A stretch of DNA of 64,000 bases, from NCBI GenBank assembly GCA_001600415.1, contig BCJX01000014.1, forward strand, positions 402,004-466,003, given 5' to 3'. Under the pieces are notes generated by a model. The model was given only the letters and a program-made list of their open reading frames with translations. It was not told where the DNA came from and made no database searches. The position numbers were made by a program, and so were the translations under genes. This DNA is from Pascua guehoae (Eukaryota; Basidiomycota; Tremellomycetes; Trichosporonales; Trichosporonaceae). Positions within the stretch are counted from its first letter, which is position 1. The number at the start of each line of letters is the position of its first letter. This document shows, in pieces, positions 23,522 to 35,679 of the stretch.

Positions 23522-24194
23522 GACGACGAGGGTAGTTGATGGTCACATGTCTGCAATGACACGAAACGAAACAACCTAATCACCTTTTCCTTATTCTTTG
23601 ATTCGACCACACCCGCTGTGCGCAGCATTAGTAACCAGTACCCGATGTCAACGCTCGATACACGCCATGACGAGTGAAGCCGTAGAATGACTGATGATGC
23701 AATTCGTTCTGTAGACACGACCATGAGGAGGCGGCCGGCCGAAATGGAACCAAAACGAAAACGTTGCGGTGCGAGGTCCATGTGGTTGTACACGGTGGGT
23801 GCAAGTAGTGTGTTTTGTTTATGTGCGTCATTGTAGGCAGGTACAGTCACTTTTCCCTGCCGGCGATCCTGACCCAGCGACTTTGCCACCGATCACTGAA
23901 CCTACCTTGTCGCTTTCCTCTTCCTCTTCATCTTCCTCTCTTTTCAATCCCTTCTCTTCTTTCTTGTCCCTCCTCATCCTCTTCTTCCATCCATTCTCTC
24001 CTCCTCACCCCCTCTCTTACACACCTCTCATCTCCTCTTCCTCGTCCTCTCTCTCTCTCTCTCCCGTCTCCTAGTCTCCCTTGTGTTCCCACCTGTTCCG
24101 TATCCACTGCCCCACCACACCTTCCTTCCCCACTCACCAACTCTCTTTACACACCTTCCCTCACCCCTCACCCGCACCCGTCACTTGTACGCGC
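23522..24194. other. Intergenic region with long pyrimidine-rich leader
   Basis: The stretch from about 23905 to 24080 is almost pure C/T, including a CT-dinucleotide run near 24047-24062. It is probably the promoter or leader of the next gene. No gene was seen. Confidence 0.5.
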
Positions 24195-26967
24195 ATGCCC
24201 CACACTCGGTGGTCCCCCAACGGGCGCACCACGGTCACCCTGACACCGACCGAGCGCCTACAACAGCAGGTAGTAGCGGCGGGGCGTGACCGTCAGCGCG
24301 GTGTGGACGAGGAGACCATGCAGTTAGTGGCGGCCAACTTTGTCTCGGAGCAACAGCAGCTCTCTTCGCAACAGCAGTCGCGCACTTCGCATCAACAGCA
24401 GCAACCCCGCTCTGCGCAGCAACACTCGCGCTCTTCGCATCAACAGCCGCACTCCTCCGCTTACCAATCGCACTCAACGCATCTCCAACCCCCGTCCCTG
24501 CAACAGTCGCGTCCTGCGCGCCACGACCACCGCGGCGACTACCGTCGAGACTCCCGCCGCTCTCAGGACTACCAGCACTCTCTCGAGCGCAACGCACAGG
24601 AGTGCGCTCGTGATACATCCCGGGGAAGCGGTATCGACGCGGACGTGAGCTCGTTCAATTCCTTTCTAGTAGCTCACACCCAGCGCTGGGGGCACGACAG
24701 GTACGATCCCGACCGCGGAGCCAACAAGGGACCAGCGAGGATGAACAACAAGCTCAAGAAACCTAACCCACGGGAACGCGCCACGCCTACCGTGGCGGGG
24801 TCCTCTCCAGGTGCATCAGCGAACAACGCCACTCAAACTTCGGGCACCATTGAAGCTCCGCAGAGCGATACACGCCTGAAACGAACGGGTACCCTCGGGC
24901 GTACCTTTGCCGAGCCCTTTGAGAAGTCGCTCGACGCCACCAGGGTACGTCGCCCATTCCAGCCACTTCAGCTGACATCAGCGTGTTGCACGCGACACAC
25001 ACAACAGCATTGTCGCAACCTGGCGGGCTCATTCTCCGTCCCGTACTCGCAACGCATCTGAATCTGGTGCGCCTACCGATGGGTCAGATAGTTCCTCGTC
25101 CTCGTCAACCCCACCGATCGCGATCATTCCCGCAACACCCAAGCAGAGCTTGGAGGATGAGACGAGGGAAGAGGCCACACCACGTGCTCGGCGTTCTCGG
25201 TCGACCACTGTTTCGGGCCCGGTCTCCATCTCTCGTTCGCCGTCGCTCGTCCAGCTCGAACATCTCCGTGATCCTGACCACGCTGAATGGGTTGCCGTGA
25301 CGATACGCATGCCAGCCGATCCTGCCATCCGAGATGGCGCAGTGATCGATGAGGACATGTCCGACCTTGACACGGAAGTGGCGGTGCAGCATACAGTGAA
25401 GACCGCCCGGGACAACGTTGGATCTGTGGCACAGGTTGCCAAGCCCGTCGACGACGCCGACATCGCCTCGAAGCGTTCTGCGGTGGCTGAGTCTTCGGTA
25501 GCGGCCATGGCGGCAGAGGTGAGTTCCTTCGTATCCTGCCCAACTAACAGACAGTCCATTCCATCCTCAAAAGACGACACAGACCCGGAGAGCCCCGAGC
25601 ACTCTGCCCAGGGAAGCCCTACAACACCTCGTTCCGTGACGCCCCCAGCCCCTTGCGCATCGTCCGCACCTATTACTCCCCAGCCACCACTTGCATACAG
25701 GCCGCCCAACGACGGCAGCGATGCGGAGGAAGCTCACCAGGACGAGGAGTCGAGCGATGAGTCGGGCGACGAGTCGGACAACGAGTCGGACAACGAGTCG
25801 GACAACGAGTCGGACAACGAGTTGGACAACGACACCTCCACCGACACCATGACGAGTACCATGGTGGACTCCTCCATCAGCTCTCACGCGTCCTCCGACG
25901 TCACTGTAAACCTCAACAACAACGCCGCAGTCGATGCCGACGGAAGCACGCCGACGATCACTGACGCCGCGAACGATGCCGACGGAAGCACGTCGACGAT
26001 CCCCGACATGTCCGACTGGACCGACTCTCCTTCATTCGCGTCCAGTCATACCATGGACACGTCTGTCGTCAATTCGGACAACACCGCTGAAGGCCACGCG
26101 GACGAAGACAGTATAACCGAGAACTGGGACGAGGAAAACGCCGATGACAGCACCGCCGAGGGCAATACCGCCGAGGACAACACAGCGGAGGACAACGCCG
26201 CCGAGATTGTCGCCGCCGAGAACATCACCGCCGAGGACTCGTTTTCGCGCGAGTACGCCGCATGGCGGACCTCATTCTCCATGTCGCCAGCCGAGGGCGA
26301 CCTGGTCGAGAACGCGGCGAGTGCCTCCACCGGCGACATTCATGACTCTTCTGCCAGTAACACTCCCGACGAGCAGTCTTCTGATGACGACTCGCACGAG
26401 GCCCCAGAAATTCTCCAAGCATCGCGACTTTCAACTGTCGCGGCAACCTATCTGCCTGCTCCCACGGCCGGGGCTGGTTCCCAGCTTGACCACCCTTCCC
26501 CCACCGCCAGCCACGATTCGGCCGACTCTGGAAGCAGGTCCATCACCGGCGAACCCGTGGACACCACCTCGGATGATCGCAGCAACTCCCGACCGACTGA
26601 GCTGGACGCCTACCGCTTCCTTGCGACGGGTGACTTGAACGGGATGTCCCCCGAGGACGCTCGCTGGCTCGTCGAGTCATTCCGCGCTCATACCGAAAAG
26701 CAGAAAGTCTACGCGCACATGCTCAACAACCATATCCAACTCTTTGATCATTGGCGAGCGAGCCGCGACGACGAAGCAATCCTTCGCACGTGAGTATGGT
26801 CATGTGCTCGTGGAGCAATATCCAATGCTAATCAAACCAACAGTCTGAATTCGGCCGTCCGCGCCAGCGCCGAGCGTCTCGAACATGCGAACAACGAGCT
26901 TGCCCTCCTCGACGGCCTCCGAGCGGAGCGTGTGATGGTCGCGCGCGGCGAGCTGGTCAGAGAGTAG
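24195..26967 (+). CDS. Large acidic low-complexity protein, 881 aa
   Basis: Exons 24195-24944, 24982-25518, 25555-26789 and 26844-26967 join in frame. The 36-nt intron 25519-25554 is a multiple of three and could be retained. The N-terminal part is Gln/Ser/His-rich (residues about 50-130) and then basic. The middle and C-terminal parts are very acidic with short tandem repeats: (D/N)ESDNESDN at about 25755-25830, DADGST repeats at about 25935-25990, and TAEDN repeats at 26149-26235. The C-terminus (SAVRASAERLEHANNELALL) predicts a short coiled coil. No catalytic domain was recognised. The composition suggests a largely disordered scaffold or nuclear protein, which is only an inference. Confidence 0.8.
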
Positions 26968-29936
26968 TGGCGAGTGAAGGGGAAGTGGATGTGGAAAATG
27001 TGAAGATGAGCCGACGTGGAAGTGAGTCGAGGTAGAAGAGTCGACGTAGAAAAGTCAACGACATGGTTTCTTGTGAAGTAGCATGTGGACAGATAGCACG
27101 ATGCAGAGGGACGTTGCTTGTCGTAGACGGCGATCGCTGGTTTGTGATCTCGCAAGATGCGTACCGTCAGGGTAGCAATCTGCTGATCGCTGCCAATGGT
27201 GTGTCCGCTCTAGCACTTTCCTCACCCGAATCAGATCACTCGCTCTCGGAACCCCCGATGCCGCGGGTGGTGGCACTTCAAGACATTTCAAGGTTGCACA
27301 AGTCCAACACCAACTTCTCGTCCATCGTGCAGTAGTGCCCATCCTTTGGTGGCGAACAGCCTGAGATCATGTCGAACAGCGTCCCACATGGGCTCGGCAC
27401 CAATGCCGCACAGCCGCGTCTTAGTAGACGAGCCAGTCACAAGCGGCTGAACCATTGCACAACCAAGATGCATACAACGCATCAAGAAACTGGGGTCATC
27501 GAGTCCTGTCTCGCCCGTCCGCTCCCCTGTACCCCGGGGGGCACAGACCGCCGATTCCGAACCGAGCATGCCGCGGGTGTATACTACGCCACAGTGGGCA
27601 AAATGCAGTTTATCCGCTTTATCCAGCACTGTCAGCCTGCCAGCGTGGTGGCTGGGCAGTTGCAGATGGCAGCTTGGTGGTGCGCGGCAAAACCCATCGT
27701 GAACACGGGAGTGACATGACCAGGCGTCAGAAGCTGAAAGACCACGGGGGAGGACTAATGCGGGGCTCTGTGGGGCAATATGGGGAAATCGGCACCAGAG
27801 ACACCCCGAGAAGCAACTGCTCTACCACAGCTGACATTGTTCAGAGCCCGTCTCAGCTGTGTCTTGCTTCGAGAGGAACAACCAGTAGATCGGTGCCGTC
27901 ACCAATCAGCCTCCGCTCTCAAAGACAAAAAGCATTGACGCGACGCTCGAACCGTGGCTGACAAAAGAGGGCTAAAAAAGAAGAGCCAGAAAGATTAAAG
28001 GAAAAGGATAACTCGCGGCCCGAGCGGAATGAACGCCACACCGCGCACGGACGCGCCGGGTGTTGCTTGTACGTGAAAATTGTGATCAGGCAGGGCGCGT
28101 GCAGGCGCGTGCAGGGCGCGCGGGCATGAGGGTGAGGGTAGAGTGAGGGTCGGGGGTAGAGTGAGGGTGATGCATGAGATGGAAATTGGGGGAATTGTGG
28201 AAATCGCACGAGGTCCGGGGGAAGAGCGGAACGGGCGCGTCGATCTACATACGGATACGACGTGACGGGCGCTCAGTGCAGAATACATGAGATGAAGAGA
28301 ACAGAACAGCTCACGCCGGGGCGGGGACTGACGCTCGGCCAGAACACGGGGCGTGTTTGGACCTGCCAAGTCGCAATCAACCCAGCATGGCACGTCTGGA
28401 TCGTGGCTGCAGTGGGGAGAGTACATGGTGCTTGGTCTCGACTCTGTTCCCCACTGTGCTACGATGGTCGAGGTTCGGTCGAGACTCGAGAGAGATTCGG
28501 AAGAGGGAACCCATCCCATGCATCGCGCTGCATGACGAGGTTCCGAACCGACACTCCGCTCCGAACTTCCTTTACCCCCCCGTCGTAAACGAGCCAAGAC
28601 GACACAGACCGCAGGCGGGTCGATGCAGACGTAGACGCGGACGTAGACGCGGGTGCAACAGACGCTGGCGGCTCAAGCTGGCGTGGCGTTTGTGGCGCCG
28701 CCACACCGCTTGGACCACGATCCGTCGACCATCGAGCGGTGGGCTGCAAAAAGTTCATGTCCGCTCCCCCGCCTCCTCCACATGCGCCACAGTATGTCAA
28801 ACGGAGGCGAATGAGTGGCCAGGCTGGGTCGTGTGCGTTGAGAGTCTGAGCCGCGGCTCAGGAGTAGACCTGGTCCCGTTGACGCCACCCGATCTGGCTG
28901 CAAAATGTCGACAAGAGGTGTGAGGCTTTGAGGCGAGTCAGCCGTCATGATCGAGGCATGCCAAGAGACGACTGGCTGGGCAAACGCGCCCATCGCGTCG
29001 CGTCCACTCTGTCTGCTCTGAAGGTCTGGGCCGCCATCGCCATGGAGAATTACGCCCGGGAACCACGAACCATCGCCACAGAACGGTGGGGATGGAGGGA
29101 AAGGGTTGCATCTTTGGATCTTCCGGTCCGGACAGGTCGACATGTTCTCCCGCAGGCTCACTCGCACATGTTCACATGTCCACCAGGCAACCCGCACCAG
29201 GGCGGTCCAGTCCAATCCAGTCTAATCCTCTTCCGTAGCCCGCCGCCGGTGTACGGTCCCACACGCTCGTGAGCCCTGCGACCGGTGCACGCAGAGACCC
29301 CAGCGAGAGCAATTGAACGGGAATACACCATCCCTTGCCGCGCGCAGTCCCAAACGGCCATAGACAGGCCCCCGATTCCATACTTGGACCCCAACGATGG
29401 CCCCAAGCGCCGGGTGCAGAATGCAGGCCCAATCGCGTCTCTGCTACACCCGCACGCCGCGTCCGGCAGCGTACGCGTATCCCTCGCCGTCCAAGCTCCC
29501 ATGAGCGCCTGGGGACCTGGGCCAAGAACACTCTATCCACCAGCAAGGCGGCCAGGGATATACCCAGCCCAGGTGCACTGCAGCGCACCTCATTCCGACA
29601 TCCGGCCCCGCCCCGCCCCGCACATTGACCCACCCGGACCGTCGTGTGGCTTCGGTGGCTTCTGTGGCTGGCCTTCGGTGGCGTTCCCGCCCATGGGGCA
29701 TTGTCGAGTGTCGTATGCCGCCACCCCAGATCGCGTCCATGTTGCCTGTCCTGCATGGAAATGTTGGCCACTGCCGGGGTGGGTGGAAAGATTCATAATG
29801 CAGCTGTGTTCTGGTGGTTCATCCCCCCACCCACTCAGACTCTCACACTCACACACCCACGCACACAACACTCGTTGCCCCTCCCCCCCGCGCCTTCACC
29901 ACCCCAACTCTCCACCCTCATTCCATTCCCCTCACC
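26968..29936. other. 3-kb region without a supported gene
   Basis: GAGGGT-type short repeats occur at about 28125-28170, and a CCGATGCCGCGGGT/GCATGCCGCGGGT pair at 27257 and 27567. Overlapping open frames on both strands at 28.6-29.9 kb lack start context, splice signals and domain-like sequence. Confidence 0.45.
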
Positions 29937-30868
29937 ATGGACGACCTCCTCACCGCCTCTGCCTCGGACGTGCTCGAGTTTGCGCTCCACCGCCACATCC
30001 CGCTCCCGCGCGAAATCGAGGCCGACCCGGGCGTCCGCATCCTCTCGCGCTGCCTCGCCGTCCTCGGCCTCGCGTACCAGCACTGGAGCGTAGACTGGAC
30101 TCTGTGGCCCGTGGTGAGTAGCTCCCAGGCCGTGTCGGATAAACCCCTTTTCAACCTCGCCCCTGTGACTCTCATTGCCTTTACTGACTTTACAGTTCAA
30201 CTCGCTGAGCGACGGACCCGACTCGGGCTCGTTTGCCCCCACCTACCGGCGCACGCTGAGCGCGCTCGTCCACCGCGTCAACGTCCTCGAGCACGGCGGC
30301 AAGGATTCTTGTGAGTAGCCCATTCCACACTTGTGGTCCGTCTCGGGTAGAACAGCCAAGCGGTCCAAGGCCGCCTGGACCGTTCCGACGCCTTGGCCAC
30401 CAGGTGGTTCCGGGTAATTACCTCGAACCCGCCTCGATCCCCCGTGACATCCGCGACACCCTTTACACCCGTGCCACCCGTGCCATGCGCTAACCCCTGC
30501 AGCCAACATTGGCCACTTTCTCAAACGCCACTCGTCGCTCCGCGCCCTCGTCCACGCCGACGAGATGAGCGCCGCGGGCTCCGAGGGCTCGGACGCCTCC
30601 TGGAGCGACGACGGCTTCTCGCGCCCACAGTTCCCCACCGAGCAGCGCGTGGCGCTCGCCGCTGCCGCCGCCGCCGACATTGCCGCACAGCCAGACAGCG
30701 ACGACGACGAGCTGCGCCTCTATGTCGACTATGATGTGCTCGACGAGCCCCCCGCGTGGATCGACCAGTGTGGTGAGTGCGACCTTGGCCACCTTGTGCC
30801 ACTGCATGCTGGATTCTTGGGGAGCACAGACTGACCCTGCAGAGGAGCTCGGCGCGCCCGTCTTCTAA
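29937..30868 (+). CDS. Small conserved-looking protein of unknown function, 195 aa
   Basis: Four exons, 29937-30113, 30196-30310, 30503-30772 and 30843-30868, all begin with GTGAGT donors and keep phase. The ATG has the context CTCACCATGG. The N-terminal half predicts helices (MDDLLTASASDVLEFALHRH; ILSRCLAVLGLAYQHW). The C-terminal half is acidic, with EGSDASWSDDGFSRPQFPTE, an Ala-rich helix and PDSDDDELRLYVDYDVLDEP. No family was recognised. The codon pattern and four consistent splice sites make a real gene likely. Confidence 0.75.
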
Positions 30869-31091
30869 ACACCCCGACCGCGATTACGCTCGCGAACACA
30901 CAAAAGCTGGCGACGCACCCGAGCGCACCAGGCATGCCCCCCCCCTACACAGATGGGGTCATTCTCGACACACAAAGCACAAAGTGCAACTAGCATGCAC
31001 AACGACGGACGGAAGGTACACGGCAAGGCGAACGCGACTGAAGCAACACGTAACGAACATTATGATCCCGATGCGGGAATTGTACCCATAG

Positions 31092-31122
<31 letters not shown>

Positions 31123-31994
31123 TTTGGTCTTTTGGGATCCTGTGTATGCAGCAGATTAGGAATACGAGCAGCACCCGCACCTGCTTACGAGGCGGCCGTC
31201 GACTGCCCTCCACTCTTAGTGAGTCAGCCTTGGTCGTGGCTGACGATGGTGCTAGCTGGGCGCGTGCCGGATGGGGAACGAGCCAGTCGGGGGAATGTGG
31301 CCAGCGCAAAGAGCAGCTAGAGCAGCATGACTCGAGCATGCGGTGGGAGTGGAATCGCTGGCAGTGCTGTAGGTGGTGATGTTGGAGATGTTTGCAGGCA
31401 ATATCACCGTGGCAGCCTCATCACTGACGGTGCGGCGCCCACCATCCGCCACCAACCTGGGGGACATTTACCATGCTATCTCATAAAGTCAACCTATCAT
31501 CACGACCTTGTCGGTCTCTAATGCCCACCCAAGTCGGGCGGCTCTGTGGCGGCTGGCACGAGGTGGAACAAGGGACAACAACATTGGTAGTTACAGCGGG
31601 CGGACCGCCCGGTTTTATCAGTTGTTAAGCAGTGAGTACCCTGTCTGCCACTTCAAATGCTTATGCATTGTAGAATCGACTGACAATGACTCGTGTGTGA
31701 CCACCCTCGCATACTGCACCACAAGAAGCAGAGACGAAAAGGATTCACATTGCCGCTGGAACGAGAAACGCACTACGCTCAGCCACCTTTGGGTGCCACA
31801 AACGTAGTGACGATTTCTCTATCTGCCATCCATCTGCCATCTGCCTCCGACACTCGCACCCTGCCCCTGGTTGTCAACACAGGCAAACATTCGCCACCCT
31901 CTTTCCTCACTCCTGTTCATATAATCTCATTCTCACCGCTGTCGTCGCATCTCCCCTTTGTCCAGTGCTTGGCCACCGACTCAGGCGTCTCGTC
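30869..31994. other. Intergenic region with a CT-repeat tract
   Basis: A CT-dinucleotide microsatellite lies at about 31091-31122. The rest contains only unsupported short frames and the leader of the following F-box-like gene. Confidence 0.5.
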
Positions 31995-33447
31995 ATGGCC
32001 GACCCGTCGCCGTACGTCCCTCCCCCAGGTGCTAGTGTCAAGCTGACTCGGCAGCCCCGCGGGCAACAAACCGGAGGGAAACTACCCCGATGGCGACATT
32101 CCCCAAGACAAGAAGCGGCGCTTGTCCTCGGTCGTACGCAGCATCCGCGACAGCTCCCTTACACTCCCGTGCCGCTCCCAGACCCGCAAGGCGCTTCCCG
32201 AGTTCCGGCCATTGTCCCCGACGCCCACGGGCGTCTTTCGCGCGCCGCCAGCCCGAAAGACCTTTCCCCGGAGCCACGTATTCGACTTTATCAAAGAGCA
32301 CGGCGTTACGCTCCCTCGGCGGTTTCAACCCAAGAAGGTCAATCCCCTCGCGAGGGTGGATATCAGTCCGCTGTCGAGTACTCCAGACCTAATCAACGCG
32401 TCCATCGACCCGACACTGAGGACAGCACCCGTGCCCGCCGAGACGCTCCTGGAGGCGGAAATGTTCCCGCATATCATCGACGCCATCATCTTCTCTGCGC
32501 CGCGCCAGTCGCTCCAAGTCCTCCGCCTCGTCTCGCGAGAGTTTTACACCAAGGTCGATGCGTTTCTTCCCTTCCACGCGTCAATCACCCACGCGTATCC
32601 CCCCGTATCCCTTATCGTTCGACGCGTGGATCATTCTCCCTTCTACATCCAACCTTGCACATCCATCAGACAGACCAACCGCATCAACTTTGTCCGCCTG
32701 CAATTAGACACGCGCGAAATCCGGGCCATCCTCCGAATGGAAGACGAGTGTTCACTGCCCCTCCGAATCCTGAGCAGTGCTTCTGTCCTTGACGTCCATC
32801 TGCCTATCGACTACGACCGCTACACTCTGGGCTTTCGCATGGCAGTGTCTGGCATCCACACTGTTCGGTGGTTTGAAGCAGCCGGTGTCACCGACGTCCG
32901 TTTCCAGTGCAAGAAGCTGGTCATCAAAGCCAAGACCGTCAATATCCCGTACCAGGTGGCCCGCCAAGTCAAGACGATAGCGCCCAAGGTCGTCATCAAT
33001 GTCCTTTGGCACGAATCAGCACGCCTCCCAAACCACAGCATCCCGACGATCGCGCCGGGCATCCTCCCCAACGAGATCGTGTACATTTTCCACAGGCAAC
33101 ACGGCCCCCCAGTCACCTCATTCTCCATTAGTCGTGACCAGGGAGGCATCGGTCTGCTTTCTTGCGTCGAGTGGCGTCTGGCCGTTGTAAAGTACATCCT
33201 CGTCGACGTGCACCTACTCGACCCGATCTGCTTTGGCGTTACCAACCCTCTCGCCCGGTCGTCGAGGCCTACCCTGTACTGCGAGATTCGCCGCAAGATT
33301 TGGCAGTCGTTCTTCACCACATGGACGAGCGGCAAGGACAAGTTGCCCGAGACCCGTACCATCACCGACCGAAACGTCCAGTTCCTTACCCTCGACGAGT
33401 ATCGGACGCGCGTCGGGCGGCTCGACTATTCCATCGAGGTCATGTGA
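31995..33447 (+). CDS. F-box-like protein, 469 aa (paralogue 1)
   Basis: The first exon is 17 nt (31995-32011). A 43-nt intron (GTACGT..CTGAC..GCAG) leads to the main exon 32055-33447. The frame MADPSPPAGNKPEGNYPDGD is continuous. Residues about 142-190 contain FPHIIDAIIFSAPRQSLQVL and RLVSREFYTKVDAFLPFHAS. This resembles an F-box helix set (two helices, then LR..SREF..KVD), which in F-box proteins binds Skp1 of SCF ubiquitin ligases. The C-terminal region has no recognisable WD or LRR repeats, and the protein ends FLTLDEYRTRVGRLDYSIEV. The F-box assignment is weak by eye. Relationship to the next gene is clear from the shared core and C-terminal motif. Confidence 0.8.
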
Positions 33448-34137
33448 GCGCCACCGTTTGGGTGGTAGTTAAGCACCACTGCAACGAGTAAGCCGCGTTC
33501 TGCCGCGGTTTGACGTTCAGGCGGCGCTCCAGGCTGACCATCTCAGCTCAACCCGGTATCCATGTAACCACTACGCCCACGTATGGACATTGAGTCTCCT
33601 CTTACACTACGTGTGACCCGTCTTACCCGTCTTCAAAGACCTAATGTCCCCCTTATTCCTTCCAGCATTCATTCCCTCCGCGTAGATCCTTGCTGCGATC
33701 TCCGTGGCGTTCCAACTCCCCCATGCGACCCCTTCTTCTCTCCAAGAAAGCACAACCCCACTTGTCACATGAATGCCATTATACACTAGGCTCATATGAC
33801 CTTGTTCTAGGCCGTTCCATGTCATGCACTTCATTAGGAGCAAGCACATCACACATGGTTTGTGCACGCGTGGCATGGTTGGCACGAGAGTTGCAGGCAG
33901 GGAGAGGATAGAGTCGTGCAAGTTGCATTTTGCCACCCAAAGGTGATCAGCCACGATCTCAGCCAGCCAAGACGTCATTGCAGAATGGCAGCGTCGCGTC
34001 GCGCTGAGCTCACGTGACCTTTGCCACCCAGCGCGAGTGAGTTGGCTGGGTTAGGTACCAACATTGCGCGTATCTGTATCTATTGTCACATTCATCCTCT
34101 CCAGTCGCCAGTCGTCGCTTTCTCAGACGACGACGCC
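33448..34137. other. Spacer between the two F-box-like paralogues
   Basis: It contains a short direct repeat (TGACCCGTCTTACCCGTCTT) near 33613 and a 123-codon minus-strand frame (33607-33978) with an ATG but no other support. No gene was called. Confidence 0.4.
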
Positions 34138-35679
34138 ATGGCCGAATCACATACCATTCCCGCCCCTCCGTCTCCGCACGCTACCCCACCGCAGGCGCTG
34201 GTGTTGCCAGCGTCACCCCCCCGCTCCCCACCTCCGAGCCTACCCTCAAAACCTCCCACGTCTACCACGAGTGACGATCACCCGACTGTCAAAGCGCAGG
34301 CCCCTTCCCTCGCCCCGATACTGTTCATCGACCACCTTCGCTTCCCGCACATTGTCGACCTGATCGTCTCGTTTGCGTCGCACAATACGCTCCTTGCGTT
34401 CCGGCGCACGTCTCGCGAGTTCCACAAGCGCGTGGACCGCCAGGCCCCGCTCCACGTGTGTGTGTGGGACAAGACATTCCCGCGGGCGCGCACGGGCGAG
34501 TTTGCAACGTTTGCACTCGAAAAGCACTGGCATGGGCTGCTCGATACGGGAGGCGCGATTGATGGGCAGGGTTATGAGCGGCACTACCGTCTGCGTATTC
34601 CCGAGCCTGTCGATACGATGGAAGGGTTTCCGGGGCCTGTGCGCGACCCGCCCGTGGAGAACTATTCAAACCACAACCCGACGCAGCCGTACGCGGGAAT
34701 CTTGGAGCGGTACTCGACCGAGCGGGATATTTATATCAACTGCGTCTACGTGACGAGCCGGACGAGCGCGGGGGAGGATGGAGAGGCCGAGGATGCTGGG
34801 GATCCTGGACAGGCCGTGCAGGCGGACGCGGGGAGCACGGGGGATAAACGCCTGCTGAGGCGCGTGGTGCGCGAGGTGCCCGGCCTCGACGGATCGGTCT
34901 TTCCAGTAGACTCGGAGCCGCCGATCGTTGATGGCGACGGCGACGACGACGACGACGACTATGAAGACGACGACAGCAGCTCTGGAGACTACGGAGCAGC
35001 GCGCGAACCACTCTGCGACGCCCCGCCGCTGGCCGCGCGCACTGTAGTGGCGCTCCGCCACACGCGCGTGATTGACATTCACGGAGGCGCGCTCCTGCAC
35101 CCCGACATGCTCGAGGCGCTGGGCAACGTCCACACTGTGCGGTTCATTTCTCGCCTCGACACCTATGTCAAGTACTTTCCGCCCCAGCTGCTGCCCAAGC
35201 GCGTCGTCTTCAAGGGCGCGTACCAGGTACGCGTGCTGCCGAGCTCTGTGGAAAAAGTCGTCTACATTGCCAAGCGCCACGACCGTCTCCCCTACGTCCA
35301 CCACCTCGCGCAGGGAGCACAAGTCGAGGGCCAGGAGCGACAGCGGCACTTTGTCATTGTCTTCCCCTACCACGACATTTCCTCGCTCGTCAGAGACGCC
35401 TCGGGCACCCTCACTAGTGTTCCCAACTGGGCTCTCCAGCATGCCTGGGAAATCGGCCGGGTCACGTACACTTTTGTCTACCCACACAGCAACACGCTCT
35501 TTACCCTCAAAGAGCTCCGCGCACGCCTGCTCCACTACGTCTACGTGTCCTGGTATCGCAACGCCGACGGCACCAGCGACAGTATCAAACGGGACATTGA
35601 CAAGGCAATCACTCTCCTCACCCTTGACCAGTATCGCGCCACACTCGACGATACAGACTTTGAGCTCGAGTGTCTCTGA
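34138..35679 (+). CDS. F-box-like protein, 513 aa (paralogue 2, with acidic insert)
   Basis: A single-exon frame runs from ATG 34138 to TGA 35679. The N-terminal 65 residues are Pro/Ser-rich. Residues about 69-115 read FPHIVDLIVSFASHNTLLAF and RRTSREFHKRVDRQAPLHV, aligning with the same block of the preceding gene. The C-terminal ITLLTLDQYRATLDDTDFEL also matches the neighbour's end. An acidic run (DGDGDDDDDDYEDDDSSSGD, about residues 265-284) is inserted in the middle. Tandem arrangement and shared core indicate an old local duplication. SCF-adaptor function is inferred from the F-box-like block only. Confidence 0.8.
   Translation: MAESHTIPAPPSPHATPPQALVLPASPPRSPPPSLPSKPPTSTTSDDHPTVKAQAPSLAPILFIDHLRFPHIVDLIVSFASHNTLLAFRRTSREFHKRVDRQAPLHVCVWDKTFPRARTGEFATFALEKHWHGLLDTGGAIDGQGYERHYRLRIPEPVDTMEGFPGPVRDPPVENYSNHNPTQPYAGILERYSTERDIYINCVYVTSRTSAGEDGEAEDAGDPGQAVQADAGSTGDKRLLRRVVREVPGLDGSVFPVDSEPPIVDGDGDDDDDDYEDDDSSSGDYGAAREPLCDAPPLAARTVVALRHTRVIDIHGGALLHPDMLEALGNVHTVRFISRLDTYVKYFPPQLLPKRVVFKGAYQVRVLPSSVEKVVYIAKRHDRLPYVHHLAQGAQVEGQERQRHFVIVFPYHDISSLVRDASGTLTSVPNWALQHAWEIGRVTYTFVYPHSNTLFTLKELRARLLHYVYVSWYRNADGTSDSIKRDIDKAITLLTLDQYRATLDDTDFELECL

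Noticed and set aside
29172..30121. Overlapping 199- and 278-codon frames on both strands
   Set aside because: Neither has a convincing start. The plus-strand frame runs into the start of the 195-aa gene in another reading frame.
33607..33978. 123-codon minus-strand frame with ATG
   Set aside because: Too short to separate from chance in this GC-rich DNA; no splice or domain evidence.
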